Source: Gilvirhabdus luticola (GTDB lineage Bacteria > Bacteroidota > Bacteroidia > Flavobacteriales > Flavobacteriaceae). From it: 64,000 nt of DNA. The notes beneath the pieces are model-generated. The model was given only the letters and a program-made list of their open reading frames with translations. It did no database searches and was not told the origin of the DNA. Both the position numbers and the translations under genes were made by a program. Location: the NCBI RefSeq assembly GCF_032583975.1, contig NZ_JAWHTF010000006.1; one strand, 5' to 3'. Within the stretch, counting starts at the first letter, position 1. Each line of letters begins with the position of its first letter. Shown here piece after piece: positions 1 to 9,917 of this stretch.

Positions 1-975
1 ATAGGCAAGTTCTGTAACCTCACGGCCTCGAGGTGTGCGCATAATAAACCCTTGTTGTATTAAAAAAGGCTCATACACTTCTTCTATAGTTTCTGCACTT
101 TCGCTTACAGCAGTAGCTAGCGTCGTTATACCTACTGGACCTCCTTTAAACTTATCGATAATGGTTGATAAAATTTTGTTATCCATTTCATCCAAACCAT
201 GAGCATCCACGTTCAGTGCTTCTAATGCAAATTTGGCTATCTTAATATCAATATTTCCAGTTCCTTTTATTTGAGCAAAATCGCGTACACGACGCAACAA
301 GGCATTCGCTATTCTTGGCGTTCCTCTACTTCTACCTGCTATTTCTACCGCAGCTTCCATAGAAATTGGAACATCTAAAATACTTGCACTACGTTGCACT
401 ATGGTAGTTAATAATTCTGTATTGTAATATTGTAACCTGCTCTGAATTCCAAAACGCGCTCGCATTGGAGACGTCAATAACCCTGAACGTGTTGTGGCGC
501 CAATAAGTGTAAATGGATTCAAATTAATCTGAACAGTTCTAGCATTTGGTCCAGACTCGATCATAATATCAATTTTATAATCTTCCATTGCAGAGTAAAG
601 ATATTCTTCTACTATAGGACTTAATCTATGAATCTCGTCAATAAATAAAACGTCACGCTCTTCCAGATTTGTCAATAATCCTGCTAAATCACCTGGTTTG
701 TCTAGAACAGGACCTGAGGTGACTTTAATTCCGACTGTCAATTCTGCAGCAAGAATATGTGCTAATGTTGTTTTTCCCAAACCTGGAGGTCCATGAAACA
801 AAGTATGATCTAATGCTTCATTTCTACCATTTGCTGCTTGTACAAATACTTGAAGATTTTCCAACACTTGATCTTGACCTGTAAAATCATCAAAAGACAA
901 TGGTCTTAATTTTCTTTCAACATCAATTTCTTCTGGAGAAAAATGTTCGTTTGTTGGGTCAAGGTTCTCATTCAT
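1..975 (-). CDS. ruvB: Holliday junction branch migration helicase RuvB (3' end cut by window edge)
   Basis: RuvB is the hexameric AAA+ motor that, with RuvA, drives branch migration of Holliday junctions in recombinational repair. The minus-strand frame is open from the ATG at 975 to the window edge, giving 325 codons of a family that is usually about 340. Visible motifs are Walker A GPPGLGKTT, Walker B DVLFIDEIHRL, sensor 1 IGATTRSGLLTSPMRARFG and the C-terminal winged-helix end reading GFIMRTPRGREVTELAY. The missing part should be only about 15 residues. It starts just downstream of the terminator of the ABC/M1 operon, so it is probably its own transcription unit. Confidence 0.97.
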   Translation of the reverse strand, partial: MNENLDPTNEHFSPEEIDVERKLRPLSFDDFTGQDQVLENLQVFVQAANGRNEALDHTLFHGPPGLGKTTLAHILAAELTVGIKVTSGPVLDKPGDLAGLLTNLEERDVLFIDEIHRLSPIVEEYLYSAMEDYKIDIMIESGPNARTVQINLNPFTLIGATTRSGLLTSPMRARFGIQSRLQYYNTELLTTIVQRSASILDVPISMEAAVEIAGRSRGTPRIANALLRRVRDFAQIKGTGNIDIKIAKFALEALNVDAHGLDEMDNKILSTIIDKFKGGPVGITTLATAVSESAETIEEVYEPFLIQQGFIMRTPRGREVTELAY

Positions 976-981
976 ATAACA

Positions 982-989
982 CAAATATA
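982..989 (-). promoter_or_regulatory. Candidate -7 element for ruvB
   Basis: The minus strand reads TATATTTG, a full match to the Bacteroidota -7 consensus TAnnTTTG. It lies six bases upstream of the ruvB ATG, so if used it would give a leaderless or nearly leaderless mRNA. No TTG -33 box is seen at the right distance; that position falls inside the terminator stem. Confidence 0.4.
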
Positions 990-991
990 AA

Positions 992-1024
992 CAAAAAGCC
1001 TTTCTAAATTAGAAAGGCTTTTTG
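992..1024 (-). terminator. Bidirectional rho-independent terminator
   Basis: An inverted repeat pairs 993-1005 with 1011-1023 (AAAAAGCCTTTCT / AGAAAGGCTTTTT) around a five-base loop, with T-rich flanks on both strands. It lies two bases beyond the stop of the ABC-permease/M1 gene and ends that minus-strand operon before ruvB. Confidence 0.85.
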
Positions 1025-1025
1025 T

Positions 1026-4000
1026 TTATTCTTTAAGAGAAATAGTCTTTATATTATCGTCATAAACCCTATCAATTAAAAGGTGTCTAGGATCTATGCC
1101 TACTTTTTTAGGTAATGTATCAACTTCAAAAGTGAAAGTCATTTCTGGCTTATTAATTTTTACTCGTTTATCAAATATCAAATGTTCTTCGTCTGTGTCT
1201 GAAAACACGCCTATATCTATCCAATCATTTATATCTACTTTAGTTTCATTTCCAATAGAATCTGCTTTGATTTTATAAGATTCTACATTCATTGATACTC
1301 TATATTTTCCATTATCTAGTTTCTCATAATTGGCTTCTTTCATCCTGTTATCATAAAGTGTGATTTCCTTGAACCAATCCTTAATTAAATAATTTAAAGA
1401 ATCTGGAACTTGTGGTTCAAGATATTTTAAAAAATCTAGGGAGGTTGGATATGGAGGCTCTTTATACCTATATTCGGTTAGAAAATCTTTCATTGCCTTA
1501 TTTACTTTTTCTTCTCCAATATAATCTTGTAAAGCGTATAAAATAACACTGCCCTTACCATAATGGATATGTCCTTGATTTTCTACTTTATATAATGGTA
1601 ACTCATCTTCTACTTCGACACTTCTTCCCCGTAAATATCTGTCATGATCATATTTAAGGAATTCTCTCATTTTCATTGGTGTTTTAGATATCCCTTTCAT
1701 GGTCATCAATGCTGAATATTCAGAAAAACTTTCACTTAACATCGTTCCTCCCTGCATAAATGCGCCAACTACTTGATGTGCCCACCATTGATGTGCCATC
1801 TCATGAGCGATCACAGCATCAACCACATTATTATCTTCTTCATCTTCTAAATTAATTATAAACCCAATAGCTTCTGAATAAGGCATTGTCCCAGGAAATG
1901 CTTGTGCAAAGGAGGCATATCTTGGGAACTCAACTATTCTGCATTGTTTATGATAATATGGTCCAAAATTTTCAGTATAATATTTTAAAGAACGTTCTAC
2001 GGCATCTAGCATCATATCAACATTCATTGAGTGTTTTTCATCATAATAAACTTCTATGTCAATGCCTTTCCATTTGCGTTTGGCTATTTCATATTTAGCA
2101 GAAATAAACGAATAAAAGTTTTGAGAAGGATGATCTGATTTATAATGATAATAATTGCGATTGTTCTCTGTCCATTGTTTCTTTAATGACCCAGGAGCTA
2201 TTGCTATTTGATCACTTGATGTTGAAATTACCGTTTCAACATTTATATAATCTGAACGTCCATCAGACAAATAATTTATCATACATTTTTCTGAACAGTT
2301 TTCCTCTAACTCTGGCATTCTATCTTTAGGCTTCAATCCATATTTTTTACGCGTATTTTTGTCGCTTAATTCAAGACTTGAATTATAGCCTAATGAAGGT
2401 AAAATTTCAAAATTATTTAAGAACGTTCCATTTTTAATAACATTGGTGCTTCCTCTTCCATTTTCAAAACCTCTAGTAATATAATTTGCATCTATTTCTA
2501 TCACAATGGTGCTTTCAGGTTCTAATGGTTTATTTAATTTATAAATCAGATATCCAAATTCTTCATCATCTAAAACCAAATTGGAATTAGGAATATTAAT
2601 TTCTGGCTCCCATCTTTCATCAATAATAAAGTGAAGTGAATCTATTGTAGTATTGGTTTCGTTAGTGAGTTGCAATTTTGATTTTACCATCACATCTCTC
2701 TTGTATGGGAAAATATCAATAAAGTATTTGGCGTCAGTAATTTTAGGAAGGTTAACATTTTCGTACTTTTTATATTTTTTTTCATATTCTGAAGATAAAA
2801 TCTCTTGCTCATCAGAAGTTCTGTACGTATTTAAAACTTGTGTGTTGTAAAAAACATATCCAGCTACAAAAACCCAAGCTATAATAAATCCTAGAGTTAA
2901 AAACTTATAACTTTTAGGCACATCTTTTTTAGCAGTTTTAATTTTTTCCTTTAATGAACTCATAACACCTCTATTCCAGAGAGCTCCTGCAATTAATAAA
3001 CAAATAATTGCAAATAATATCCAATAGAGATTAAACCACATAGCACCTTTGAAGCCAGGACCAAATCCATTCATGTCAGAATACTGTAAAGAAGGCCCAG
3101 CGCCTATTTCGACCATGTTACTCTGTATATCTAAAATGGCAAGAATGATTTCCCAAATAAAAATGACCGTAATTGACACAAAATACCCAACATATTTATT
3201 GTTCGTTGCCACCTGAATCATTATCATAACACCGCTCCAAATAATATATATCATTAAGTTGGAGTAAATAAAATCTAGAAAATAAACATCAAGTTCGATT
3301 CTGGTATAACCATTTATTAGTTGGTATACCACGCCACAAAAAACAAAAAAGACATGCAATATAGTAGTAACTCCAACCAATGAAAGTGCTTTGGCTGATA
3401 ACGATATGAGCGATTGGTGTGGCGTAGCATCAATTACCTCGTTTATTTTATTATCTCTATCTCTCCAAATTAACTCACCGCTGAAAAACACAAGGATTAT
3501 TACTACAAATATACTTGAGGCATTATTTATTAGGTCAATAAGTTTATAAGTCAATGGATAAGATTGCAAGCCGAAATACTCAAAACCACCAACTAAATTA
3601 GAAATTAGAATAATGGCACTAAAAATAAATAGGATCTTAAACGTAACACTCTTTACAATACTCAAGAAGTTAACATAGAAAAAGCTTTTAAATTGTAACC
3701 AATTCGTTTTATTGTTATATTGAAAATGAAGTTTAGGTAATGAAAATACTTCACCTGGATCCTTGAAATCTTTCTTTTCTTGTTTGATTTTTTTGTTTTT
3801 TTCCTGAAAAGAAAAACTAAAATATGACATTAACAATATTACAAAACCTACCAAAACCCAAATAACTCTATTCCATAAGATTAAACCTTCAAAACTTGGG
3901 CTAATTGTGTTTTTTTCAATTGGTGTATAATATTGTGTGTGTATTGAATACGTTCTGTTGCCAAAAATATCTGTGAGTGCAGCTAATGTTTCATTATCAA

Positions 4001-4607
4001 CATCAGACATTAAGGTTCCTGAAATAATATATGCAACAATTATAATTAAGGTTCCGGCAAAAGAAATTACAGTACTTCGCCATTTATTAGCAATAGCATA
4101 AATAATTGCCCCAACAAAAAACATGTTGGGTAAAACAAATATTAAATAGTTATTTATGAATGTTTCTAAATAAAAGCTACCAAACCGCTCTGTATCTATC
4201 CAACCAAAAACTGGAGCCGTAAAAGAACCTATTAATACCCCTATATAAACTCCAAGCAATGGGACGGTTGCTAATAAAAGTGCTCCAAAAAATTTACCGA
4301 AAAAATATCCGAATTTATTTAAGGGTGTACTAAAAATTATTTCGTTAAAATTATTATTAAAATCTCTTAAAGCCGCATTATTAAAAAATGCCGTTGCTAT
4401 TAATAATCCAAAAATTGTCATAACACTTATATAAATAGTTATAACATGTGGTGCATTTTTGTAGACATTACCAAAAGAGTCGCCTATTGTAACATTATCA
4501 CTTACAATAGCAAAAAAAACCAATAAGCTTATTATACATAAGAATATATAAACCATTGGTTGTTTTAAAGTATATTTTAATTCAGAAAAAAGGAAAGTTT
4601 TAAACAT
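1026..4607 (-). CDS. ABC-2 type permease fused to an M1 family zinc aminopeptidase
   Basis: A 1193-residue fusion. Residues 1 to about 610 form a polytopic ABC-2 type permease with two groups of hydrophobic segments: one near 20-270, the other near 310-610 after a lysine-rich loop. Residues from about 640 are an M1 metallopeptidase: the zinc motif HEMAHQWWAHQ lies near 935, the third ligand is probably the Glu in LSESFSEYSALM about 20 residues on, and a GAMEN-like GTMPYSEAIGF precedes it. The catalytic set looks intact. The partner ATPase gene lies 18 bases upstream in the same operon. This architecture is known in Bacteroidota; the transported substrate is unknown. The peptidase is probably extracytoplasmic, which is inferred from its position after the last membrane segment. 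Confidence 0.9.
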   Translation of the reverse strand: MFKTFLFSELKYTLKQPMVYIFLCIISLLVFFAIVSDNVTIGDSFGNVYKNAPHVITIYISVMTIFGLLIATAFFNNAALRDFNNNFNEIIFSTPLNKFGYFFGKFFGALLLATVPLLGVYIGVLIGSFTAPVFGWIDTERFGSFYLETFINNYLIFVLPNMFFVGAIIYAIANKWRSTVISFAGTLIIIVAYIISGTLMSDVDNETLAALTDIFGNRTYSIHTQYYTPIEKNTISPSFEGLILWNRVIWVLVGFVILLMSYFSFSFQEKNKKIKQEKKDFKDPGEVFSLPKLHFQYNNKTNWLQFKSFFYVNFLSIVKSVTFKILFIFSAIILISNLVGGFEYFGLQSYPLTYKLIDLINNASSIFVVIILVFFSGELIWRDRDNKINEVIDATPHQSLISLSAKALSLVGVTTILHVFFVFCGVVYQLINGYTRIELDVYFLDFIYSNLMIYIIWSGVMIMIQVATNNKYVGYFVSITVIFIWEIILAILDIQSNMVEIGAGPSLQYSDMNGFGPGFKGAMWFNLYWILFAIICLLIAGALWNRGVMSSLKEKIKTAKKDVPKSYKFLTLGFIIAWVFVAGYVFYNTQVLNTYRTSDEQEILSSEYEKKYKKYENVNLPKITDAKYFIDIFPYKRDVMVKSKLQLTNETNTTIDSLHFIIDERWEPEINIPNSNLVLDDEEFGYLIYKLNKPLEPESTIVIEIDANYITRGFENGRGSTNVIKNGTFLNNFEILPSLGYNSSLELSDKNTRKKYGLKPKDRMPELEENCSEKCMINYLSDGRSDYINVETVISTSSDQIAIAPGSLKKQWTENNRNYYHYKSDHPSQNFYSFISAKYEIAKRKWKGIDIEVYYDEKHSMNVDMMLDAVERSLKYYTENFGPYYHKQCRIVEFPRYASFAQAFPGTMPYSEAIGFIINLEDEEDNNVVDAVIAHEMAHQWWAHQVVGAFMQGGTMLSESFSEYSALMTMKGISKTPMKMREFLKYDHDRYLRGRSVEVEDELPLYKVENQGHIHYGKGSVILYALQDYIGEEKVNKAMKDFLTEYRYKEPPYPTSLDFLKYLEPQVPDSLNYLIKDWFKEITLYDNRMKEANYEKLDNGKYRVSMNVESYKIKADSIGNETKVDINDWIDIGVFSDTDEEHLIFDKRVKINKPEMTFTFEVDTLPKKVGIDPRHLLIDRVYDDNIKTISLKE

Positions 4608-4625
4608 TGTATTAAGTCTAATTAG

Positions 4626-5510
4626 TTATACAAGAATGTTAGATGTATTTATTCTTGAAAAGAATACATCTTCTAAATTGGGTGTTACCAATTCAAATCC
4701 ATTCTCTGGATGAGATTCACTTAATACATGAATCAGAGGTTTGCCTCCAGACATCTTATTAGAAATAATATTGTAATCATTTGCATATATCTTAAGTTCT
4801 TCACGTTCAACGAGCTTTCTATAAACTCTCCCGTCTAACTCATTGATTGCTTCTTGTGGAGATCCTTGATAAACAATTTGGCCTAAATTCATAATAGCCA
4901 TTTTTGTACATAACTCCCTGACATCATCAACAATATGGGTTGAAAGAATTACTATAACATCTTTACCAACATCTGCCAATAGATTATAAAATCTATTTCT
5001 CTCGCTTGGGTCTAATCCAGCTGTAGGCTCATCAACTATTATTAACCTTGGAGCTCCAATAAGAGCTTGAGCAATTCCTACGCGCTGTTTCATACCACCA
5101 GAAAAACTCTTTACACTTTTGTTTCTCTTATCATATAAATTAACCTTATCTAGTAAATAATTAACCAACTCTTTTCTTTGAGATTTGTTAACAATGCCTT
5201 TTAAAATTGCCATATGATCCAATAATTGTTTTGCAGTAATTCTAGGGTAAACACCAAACTCTTGTGGTAAATAGCCTAATACTTTGCGCAATTCTGCTGG
5301 TTCATTAATAATATCTATTTCACCCAAAGTTGCTGTTCCAGAATCTGCTTCCTGAAGTGTAGCTAGAGTCCGCATAAGTGAAGATTTTCCGGCTCCATTT
5401 GGACCCAGTAGACCAAAAATCCCGTTTTCAATTTCTATAGAGACATCATCTAAAGCCTTAACGCCATTAGAATATGTTTTTGATAAGTTGGTAATAGTTA
5501 ATTTATTCAT
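4626..5510 (-). CDS. ABC transporter ATP-binding protein
   Basis: A 294-residue cytoplasmic ATPase subunit that should power the permease/M1 fusion encoded immediately downstream. Walker A is GPNGAGKSS (near residue 36), the Q-loop region reads YLPQEFGVYP, the signature is FSGGMKQRVG, Walker B is RLIIVDEPTAGLD and the switch His is in STHIVDD. The C-terminal 70 residues form the usual accessory extension of CcmA/NatA-type exporters. All ATPase motifs are intact. The two genes form a compact two-gene operon ended by the hairpin at 992-1024. Confidence 0.93.
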   Translation of the reverse strand: MNKLTITNLSKTYSNGVKALDDVSIEIENGIFGLLGPNGAGKSSLMRTLATLQEADSGTATLGEIDIINEPAELRKVLGYLPQEFGVYPRITAKQLLDHMAILKGIVNKSQRKELVNYLLDKVNLYDKRNKSVKSFSGGMKQRVGIAQALIGAPRLIIVDEPTAGLDPSERNRFYNLLADVGKDVIVILSTHIVDDVRELCTKMAIMNLGQIVYQGSPQEAINELDGRVYRKLVEREELKIYANDYNIISNKMSGGKPLIHVLSESHPENGFELVTPNLEDVFFSRINTSNILV

Positions 5511-5580
5511 TGAAAGAGTTTTATTATTTAAAATAATTAGACGAGCAAAAGAAAAATTAGTTACAATATAAATATATACA

Positions 5581-5613
5581 AAAAAAGCCCTTTCTATTTT
5601 GAAAGGGCTTTCA
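5581..5613 (-). terminator. Terminator of the act-cox operon
   Basis: The inverted repeat AAAGCCCTTTC (5585-5595) / GAAAGGGCTTT (5602-5612) has a six-base loop. On the minus strand it is followed by a run of T, about 25 bases past the coxA stop codon. Confidence 0.88.
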
Positions 5614-5636
5614 ATTATATTTTTTTGAAGCGTTAA

Positions 5637-7427
5637 TTAGTGCTGTAATTCTTCTTCGCCTTCTTTTAAAGGTACGTTTTGAGGCACAAAATCGTCATCA
5701 TGTCCTGGTTTACTATAATCGTAAGCCCAACGATGTACATGAGGTATTTCACCTTCCCAGTTGCCATGTATATGTTTTATTGGTGCTGTCCACTCCAATG
5801 TATTTGAACGCCATGGATTTTGAACTGTTTTCTTTCCGTAGAAAATGCTATAGAAGAAGTTCCACAGAAATACAATTTGGAATACTCCACCTATTAATGC
5901 AAATATTGTAATTATCACATTTACATTTGATAAATCGTCAAATAATGGAAAGTTACTATTGGTATAATAACGTCTTGGCAAACCAGCCATTCCAATGAAA
6001 TGCATAGGGAAAAACACACCATAAGCACATATTGCCGTCACCCAGAAATGAACATATCCTAAATTTTTGTTCAGCATTCTTTTAAACATTTTAGGGAACC
6101 AGTGATATATTCCAGCAAACATTCCGTAAAGTGCCGAAATTCCCATAACTAAATGGAAATGAGCTACAACAAAATACGTGTCATGAACATTAATATCTAA
6201 AGCACTATCTCCCAGAATAATTCCTGTTAAACCACCTGTGATAAATGTTGATACTAAACCAATAGAAAATAACATTGCTGGATTTAATTGTAAATTTCCT
6301 TTCCACAACGTAGTAATATAATTGAATGCTTTTACAGCTGAAGGAATTGCAATTAATAATGTTGTAAACGTAAACACAGAACCTAAAAATGGATTCATTC
6401 CAGATATAAACATATGATGTCCCCAAACAATAGTTGACAAGAACGCAATTGCCAAAATGGATGCCACCATGGCTCTATATCCAAAAATAGGCTTTCTGGA
6501 ATTGGTTGCAATAATTTCTGATGTTATACCCAGTGCAGGAAGTAATACAATATAAACTTCAGGATGACCTAAAAACCAGAACAAATGCTCAAATAAAACT
6601 GGAGAACCACCTTGATAGTGCAATACTTCTCCTTGAATAAATATATCTGATAAGAAGAATGACGTGCCAAAGCTTCTATCCATTATTAAGAGTAATGCAG
6701 CTGACAGTAATACTGGAAACGAAATAACTCCAATAATAGCCGTAATGAAAAATGCCCAAATAGTAAGAGGAAGTCTTGTCATAGACATTCCTTTAGTTCT
6801 TAAGTTTATAACTGTAACTATATAGTTTAGTGAACCTAATAACGATGATGCAATAAAAATTCCCATAGACACTAACCACAAAGTCATCCCAGCACCGGAA
6901 CCAGCTTGTGCTAATGGTAAAGCACTTAATGGTGGATAAATAGTCCAACCTGCTGCAGCCGGGCCAGCCTCAACAAATAAAGAAATGACCATAACAACAC
7001 TAGACAAAAAGAACATCCAGTAAGACAGCATATTCAAAAAGCCTGAAGCCATATCTCGTGCTCCAATCTGTAATGGAATTAAAAGGTTACTAAATGTACC
7101 ACTCAATCCAGCAGTAAGTACAAAGAAAACCATGATTGTTCCATGAATAGTAATAAGTGCCAAATAGATATCTGCATCCATGACACCATCTGGAGCCCAT
7201 TTTCCCAACAGTGCTTCAAACAGGACATTTGGCTGTTCTGGCCATGCAATTTGCATACGAAACAGTAAAGACATTAAAACACCTATTACACCCATGATTG
7301 TACCTGTAATCAGGTACTGTTTGGCAATCATTTTATGATCTTGACTAAATATATATTTAGTAACGAAAGTTTCTTTATGATGATGTCCGTGATCGTCGTG
7401 AGCGTGTGTATCTTCGTGTGCTGACAT
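5637..7427 (-). CDS. ctaD: Cytochrome c oxidase subunit I
   Basis: The catalytic heme-copper subunit (596 aa, about 12 membrane helices) that reduces O2 to water and pumps protons. The ligand helices are clear: low-spin heme His in HGTIMVFFVL, CuB His and cross-linked Tyr in GHPEVYI, the CuB His pair in WGHHMF, and the two heme His in HDTYFVVAHFHLVMG. The Glu of GHPEVY, the A1-family proton-gate residue, is present, so this is an A1-type oxidase. The N-terminus is His-rich, with seven His in the first 17 residues. It is the last gene of the act-cox operon, 20 bases after coxB, so the oxidase is made together with its electron donor complex. Confidence 0.97.
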   Translation of the reverse strand: MSAHEDTHAHDDHGHHHKETFVTKYIFSQDHKMIAKQYLITGTIMGVIGVLMSLLFRMQIAWPEQPNVLFEALLGKWAPDGVMDADIYLALITIHGTIMVFFVLTAGLSGTFSNLLIPLQIGARDMASGFLNMLSYWMFFLSSVVMVISLFVEAGPAAAGWTIYPPLSALPLAQAGSGAGMTLWLVSMGIFIASSLLGSLNYIVTVINLRTKGMSMTRLPLTIWAFFITAIIGVISFPVLLSAALLLIMDRSFGTSFFLSDIFIQGEVLHYQGGSPVLFEHLFWFLGHPEVYIVLLPALGITSEIIATNSRKPIFGYRAMVASILAIAFLSTIVWGHHMFISGMNPFLGSVFTFTTLLIAIPSAVKAFNYITTLWKGNLQLNPAMLFSIGLVSTFITGGLTGIILGDSALDINVHDTYFVVAHFHLVMGISALYGMFAGIYHWFPKMFKRMLNKNLGYVHFWVTAICAYGVFFPMHFIGMAGLPRRYYTNSNFPLFDDLSNVNVIITIFALIGGVFQIVFLWNFFYSIFYGKKTVQNPWRSNTLEWTAPIKHIHGNWEGEIPHVHRWAYDYSKPGHDDDFVPQNVPLKEGEEELQH

Positions 7428-7447
7428 AATCTTATAACGTTTTCTTT

Positions 7448-8515
7448 TTAGTTAATTAGAGAGTTTTTAAATACTTTTTGCTCCTTTATCCAAGCGTCAT
7501 ACTCCTCTTGAGTTTCTACAATAATTTTCATTTGCATATTGTAATGTGACTTACCACAAATTTTGTTGCAAAGCAATAAATAATCAAATTCATAGCGGTC
7601 TAGCGCATCTTCTCCATTAGCAATTAATTTATTACTTTCTTCAACTCTTATTCTATTAATATTGGCAACTTTTTCAATCATTTCAGGAGTCTGCCTCATT
7701 TCAGCTGTAGTTATTGTAGGAGTAAAACCAAATTGAGTAACCATTCCAGGAACACAATTCATCTGTGCTCTAAAATGTGGCATATAAGCTGAATGCAATA
7801 CATCTTGAGAACGCATCTTAAATAAAATAGGTCTTCCCACTGGCAAATGTAATTCAGTTGTAATCACATCGTCTTGAGCATTAGGATCTGATTCATCAAG
7901 ACCTAAAATATTAGCTCTATCTATATCAATTAATCTAACATTCGCTTTACCTAAAACATTATCGTCACCAGCATATCTAGCTTTCCAGTTAAATTGTTGG
8001 GCATAGAGTTCTACAACTAAAGGATCGTCATCCATATTAACATTCATAATGTTATTCCAAGTGAAAAGTCCATAAATAATTAAACCTGCAAGTACAATAA
8101 CTGGTATAATAGTCCAAATGGCTTCAAGCATATTATTATCGGCAAAAAACAAGGCTTTTTTCCCCTTTTCGCCTTTATACTTAAACGCAAAATAGTGTAA
8201 TAAAAACTGTGTAATAGTTTGAACAATAAAAATGATTACAAAAGATATAATCATTAAATTGTCTAATCCTGGTCCATGTTCGGATGCAGAGTTAGAAACC
8301 AATGGTAAATCACCCCATTTTACAAAACAAACTATAGTGATAATGTAAATAAATGCTAAAAAGCCTAACATTAAATATCCATTAACCTTGTTGTCTTTAT
8401 CTGTGGCAACTTGAGTGTTTTCTGCATTAGCTTGAGCTAAATCAAAAATCTTGACCATTTGCCAAATTGCAACGGTAATAAAAACTAAAACTAAAATTGT
8501 TAAAAAAGCAGTCAT
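7448..8515 (-). CDS. ctaC: Cytochrome c oxidase subunit II (CuA)
   Basis: A 355-residue subunit carrying the CuA centre that receives electrons and passes them to subunit I. Hydrophobic segments lie near residues 3-20, 48-65, 90-110 and 130-155, including the conserved LEAIWTIIPVIVLAGLI. The periplasmic cupredoxin domain has QDVLHSAYMPHFRAQMNCVPG (first CuA His) and CNKICGKSHYNM (two Cys, His, Met). The residue between the two Cys that is often Glu in other lineages is Lys here. No heme c motif follows, so it is not a caa3-type fusion. It sits between actF and coxA, as expected for an ACIII-coupled oxidase. Confidence 0.96.
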   Translation of the reverse strand: MTAFLTILVLVFITVAIWQMVKIFDLAQANAENTQVATDKDNKVNGYLMLGFLAFIYIITIVCFVKWGDLPLVSNSASEHGPGLDNLMIISFVIIFIVQTITQFLLHYFAFKYKGEKGKKALFFADNNMLEAIWTIIPVIVLAGLIIYGLFTWNNIMNVNMDDDPLVVELYAQQFNWKARYAGDDNVLGKANVRLIDIDRANILGLDESDPNAQDDVITTELHLPVGRPILFKMRSQDVLHSAYMPHFRAQMNCVPGMVTQFGFTPTITTAEMRQTPEMIEKVANINRIRVEESNKLIANGEDALDRYEFDYLLLCNKICGKSHYNMQMKIIVETQEEYDAWIKEQKVFKNSLIN

Positions 8516-8540
8516 TGTTGTCGTTCTTCTTTACTTTTAA

Positions 8541-9905
8541 TTAATAATGGAATTGTTCGCTTTCTTTCATAAATGGATACCTCTTCGCCAATAATGGAGC
8601 TTTGGTTAATGCTGTAAACACAACAAAAATGAACAATCCAGCAAATAGCAATATTGAGCTTATTTCAGGAATACCCATATACCATCTGTCTCCAACAGTA
8701 GCTGGCATAATCATATTAAATATATCTATATAATGTCCAGCTAAAATTACAAGTCCGGCCATAATTACAAACCAAGGTATGCGCTTGTAGTCTGCATTCA
8801 TCAGCATTAAAAATGGAAAAACAAAATTCATAACAACCATTCCTAAAAATGGTAACTTATAATCTTCAAATCTTGTTACAAAATAGGTAACCTCTTCTGG
8901 TATATTTGAATACCAAATAAGCATGAATTGTGAAAACCAAAGATATGTCCAGAAAATACTGAAGGCAAACATATATTTTGCTACGTCATGTAGATGGTTT
9001 TCATTTACAAACTCCAAATAGCCTCTAGATTTTAAGTATATTGACATTAATGCTATTACAGTAATGCCACTTACAAACATACTTGCAAAAACATACCATC
9101 CAAACAAAGTACTAAACCAATGTGGATCTACACTCATTACCCAGTCCCAAGACATCATAGATTCCGTGTAAATAAAGAAAACTAAAAATCCTGCAGACCA
9201 ACGAAACAATTTTTTAAAATTACTGTTGTCTTCAGCAGTGTCTTGAGCAGTAGAATATTTTCTAGAAATGTAACGATATAAACTCCAACCTGCAATGAAT
9301 ATTAATCCTCGTATAACAAACCAAGGTAAATTTAAAAACCCCGATTTTCCTTGAATTAACTTATCATGCTCAACAACTTCTGGATCCATCCAAATAAATA
9401 AATTATAATGGCCTATAGTTCCTGAAGCAATAGCAATTAATAAAACAATTAAAGCACCAGGCAATAAGTAAGATGTTATCCCTTCCATTACTCTAAATAG
9501 TACTGGAGACCAACCAGCTTGTGATGCAATCTGAATTGCATAAAATGCCAAAACTCCCAAAGCTATCATCATAAAAAAGAAAGCAGCAACATATAATGCC
9601 GCCCAAGGTCTGTTTGCGATTTGATGCTGTACGTGTTCTACATGCTCTGCATGAGCGTCATGTGTGCTACTAGCTGCATCTTCTCCATGCGTATTGGTCG
9701 TGTGTTCATCATGTAATGCTTCCTCATGAGTCGTCTCTTCGGCATGATCACCACCATGATGAGCAGATTCTTCTGCAAGTATCATCTCAACTTCTTCAAA
9801 AGATTTATGAGATGTCATAAAACCATATCCAACACCCAACAATCCTAAAATCATCAATGCAATTGAAAATGTCTTTAATTTATTTGAAAACTTGTAATCG
9901 TACAT
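8541..9905 (-). CDS. actF: Alternative complex III subunit ActF (quinol:cytochrome c oxidoreductase)
   Basis: A 454-residue polytopic NrfD/PsrC-like membrane subunit of alternative complex III, the bc1-independent quinol oxidase. About ten hydrophobic helices are visible after residue 100, with WFSQFMLIWYSNIPEE typical of the family. Between the first helix (about 12-30) and the second lies a low-complexity segment, residues 49-94, with twelve His among many Asp and Glu. That segment is likely a loop on the membrane surface and could bind metal ions; this is inference. The gene is 12 bases after actE and 25 before coxB in one operon. Confidence 0.93.
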   Translation of the reverse strand: MYDYKFSNKLKTFSIALMILGLLGVGYGFMTSHKSFEEVEMILAEESAHHGGDHAEETTHEEALHDEHTTNTHGEDAASSTHDAHAEHVEHVQHQIANRPWAALYVAAFFFMMIALGVLAFYAIQIASQAGWSPVLFRVMEGITSYLLPGALIVLLIAIASGTIGHYNLFIWMDPEVVEHDKLIQGKSGFLNLPWFVIRGLIFIAGWSLYRYISRKYSTAQDTAEDNSNFKKLFRWSAGFLVFFIYTESMMSWDWVMSVDPHWFSTLFGWYVFASMFVSGITVIALMSIYLKSRGYLEFVNENHLHDVAKYMFAFSIFWTYLWFSQFMLIWYSNIPEEVTYFVTRFEDYKLPFLGMVVMNFVFPFLMLMNADYKRIPWFVIMAGLVILAGHYIDIFNMIMPATVGDRWYMGIPEISSILLFAGLFIFVVFTALTKAPLLAKRYPFMKESEQFHY

Positions 9906-9917
9906 ATCTATATAATC

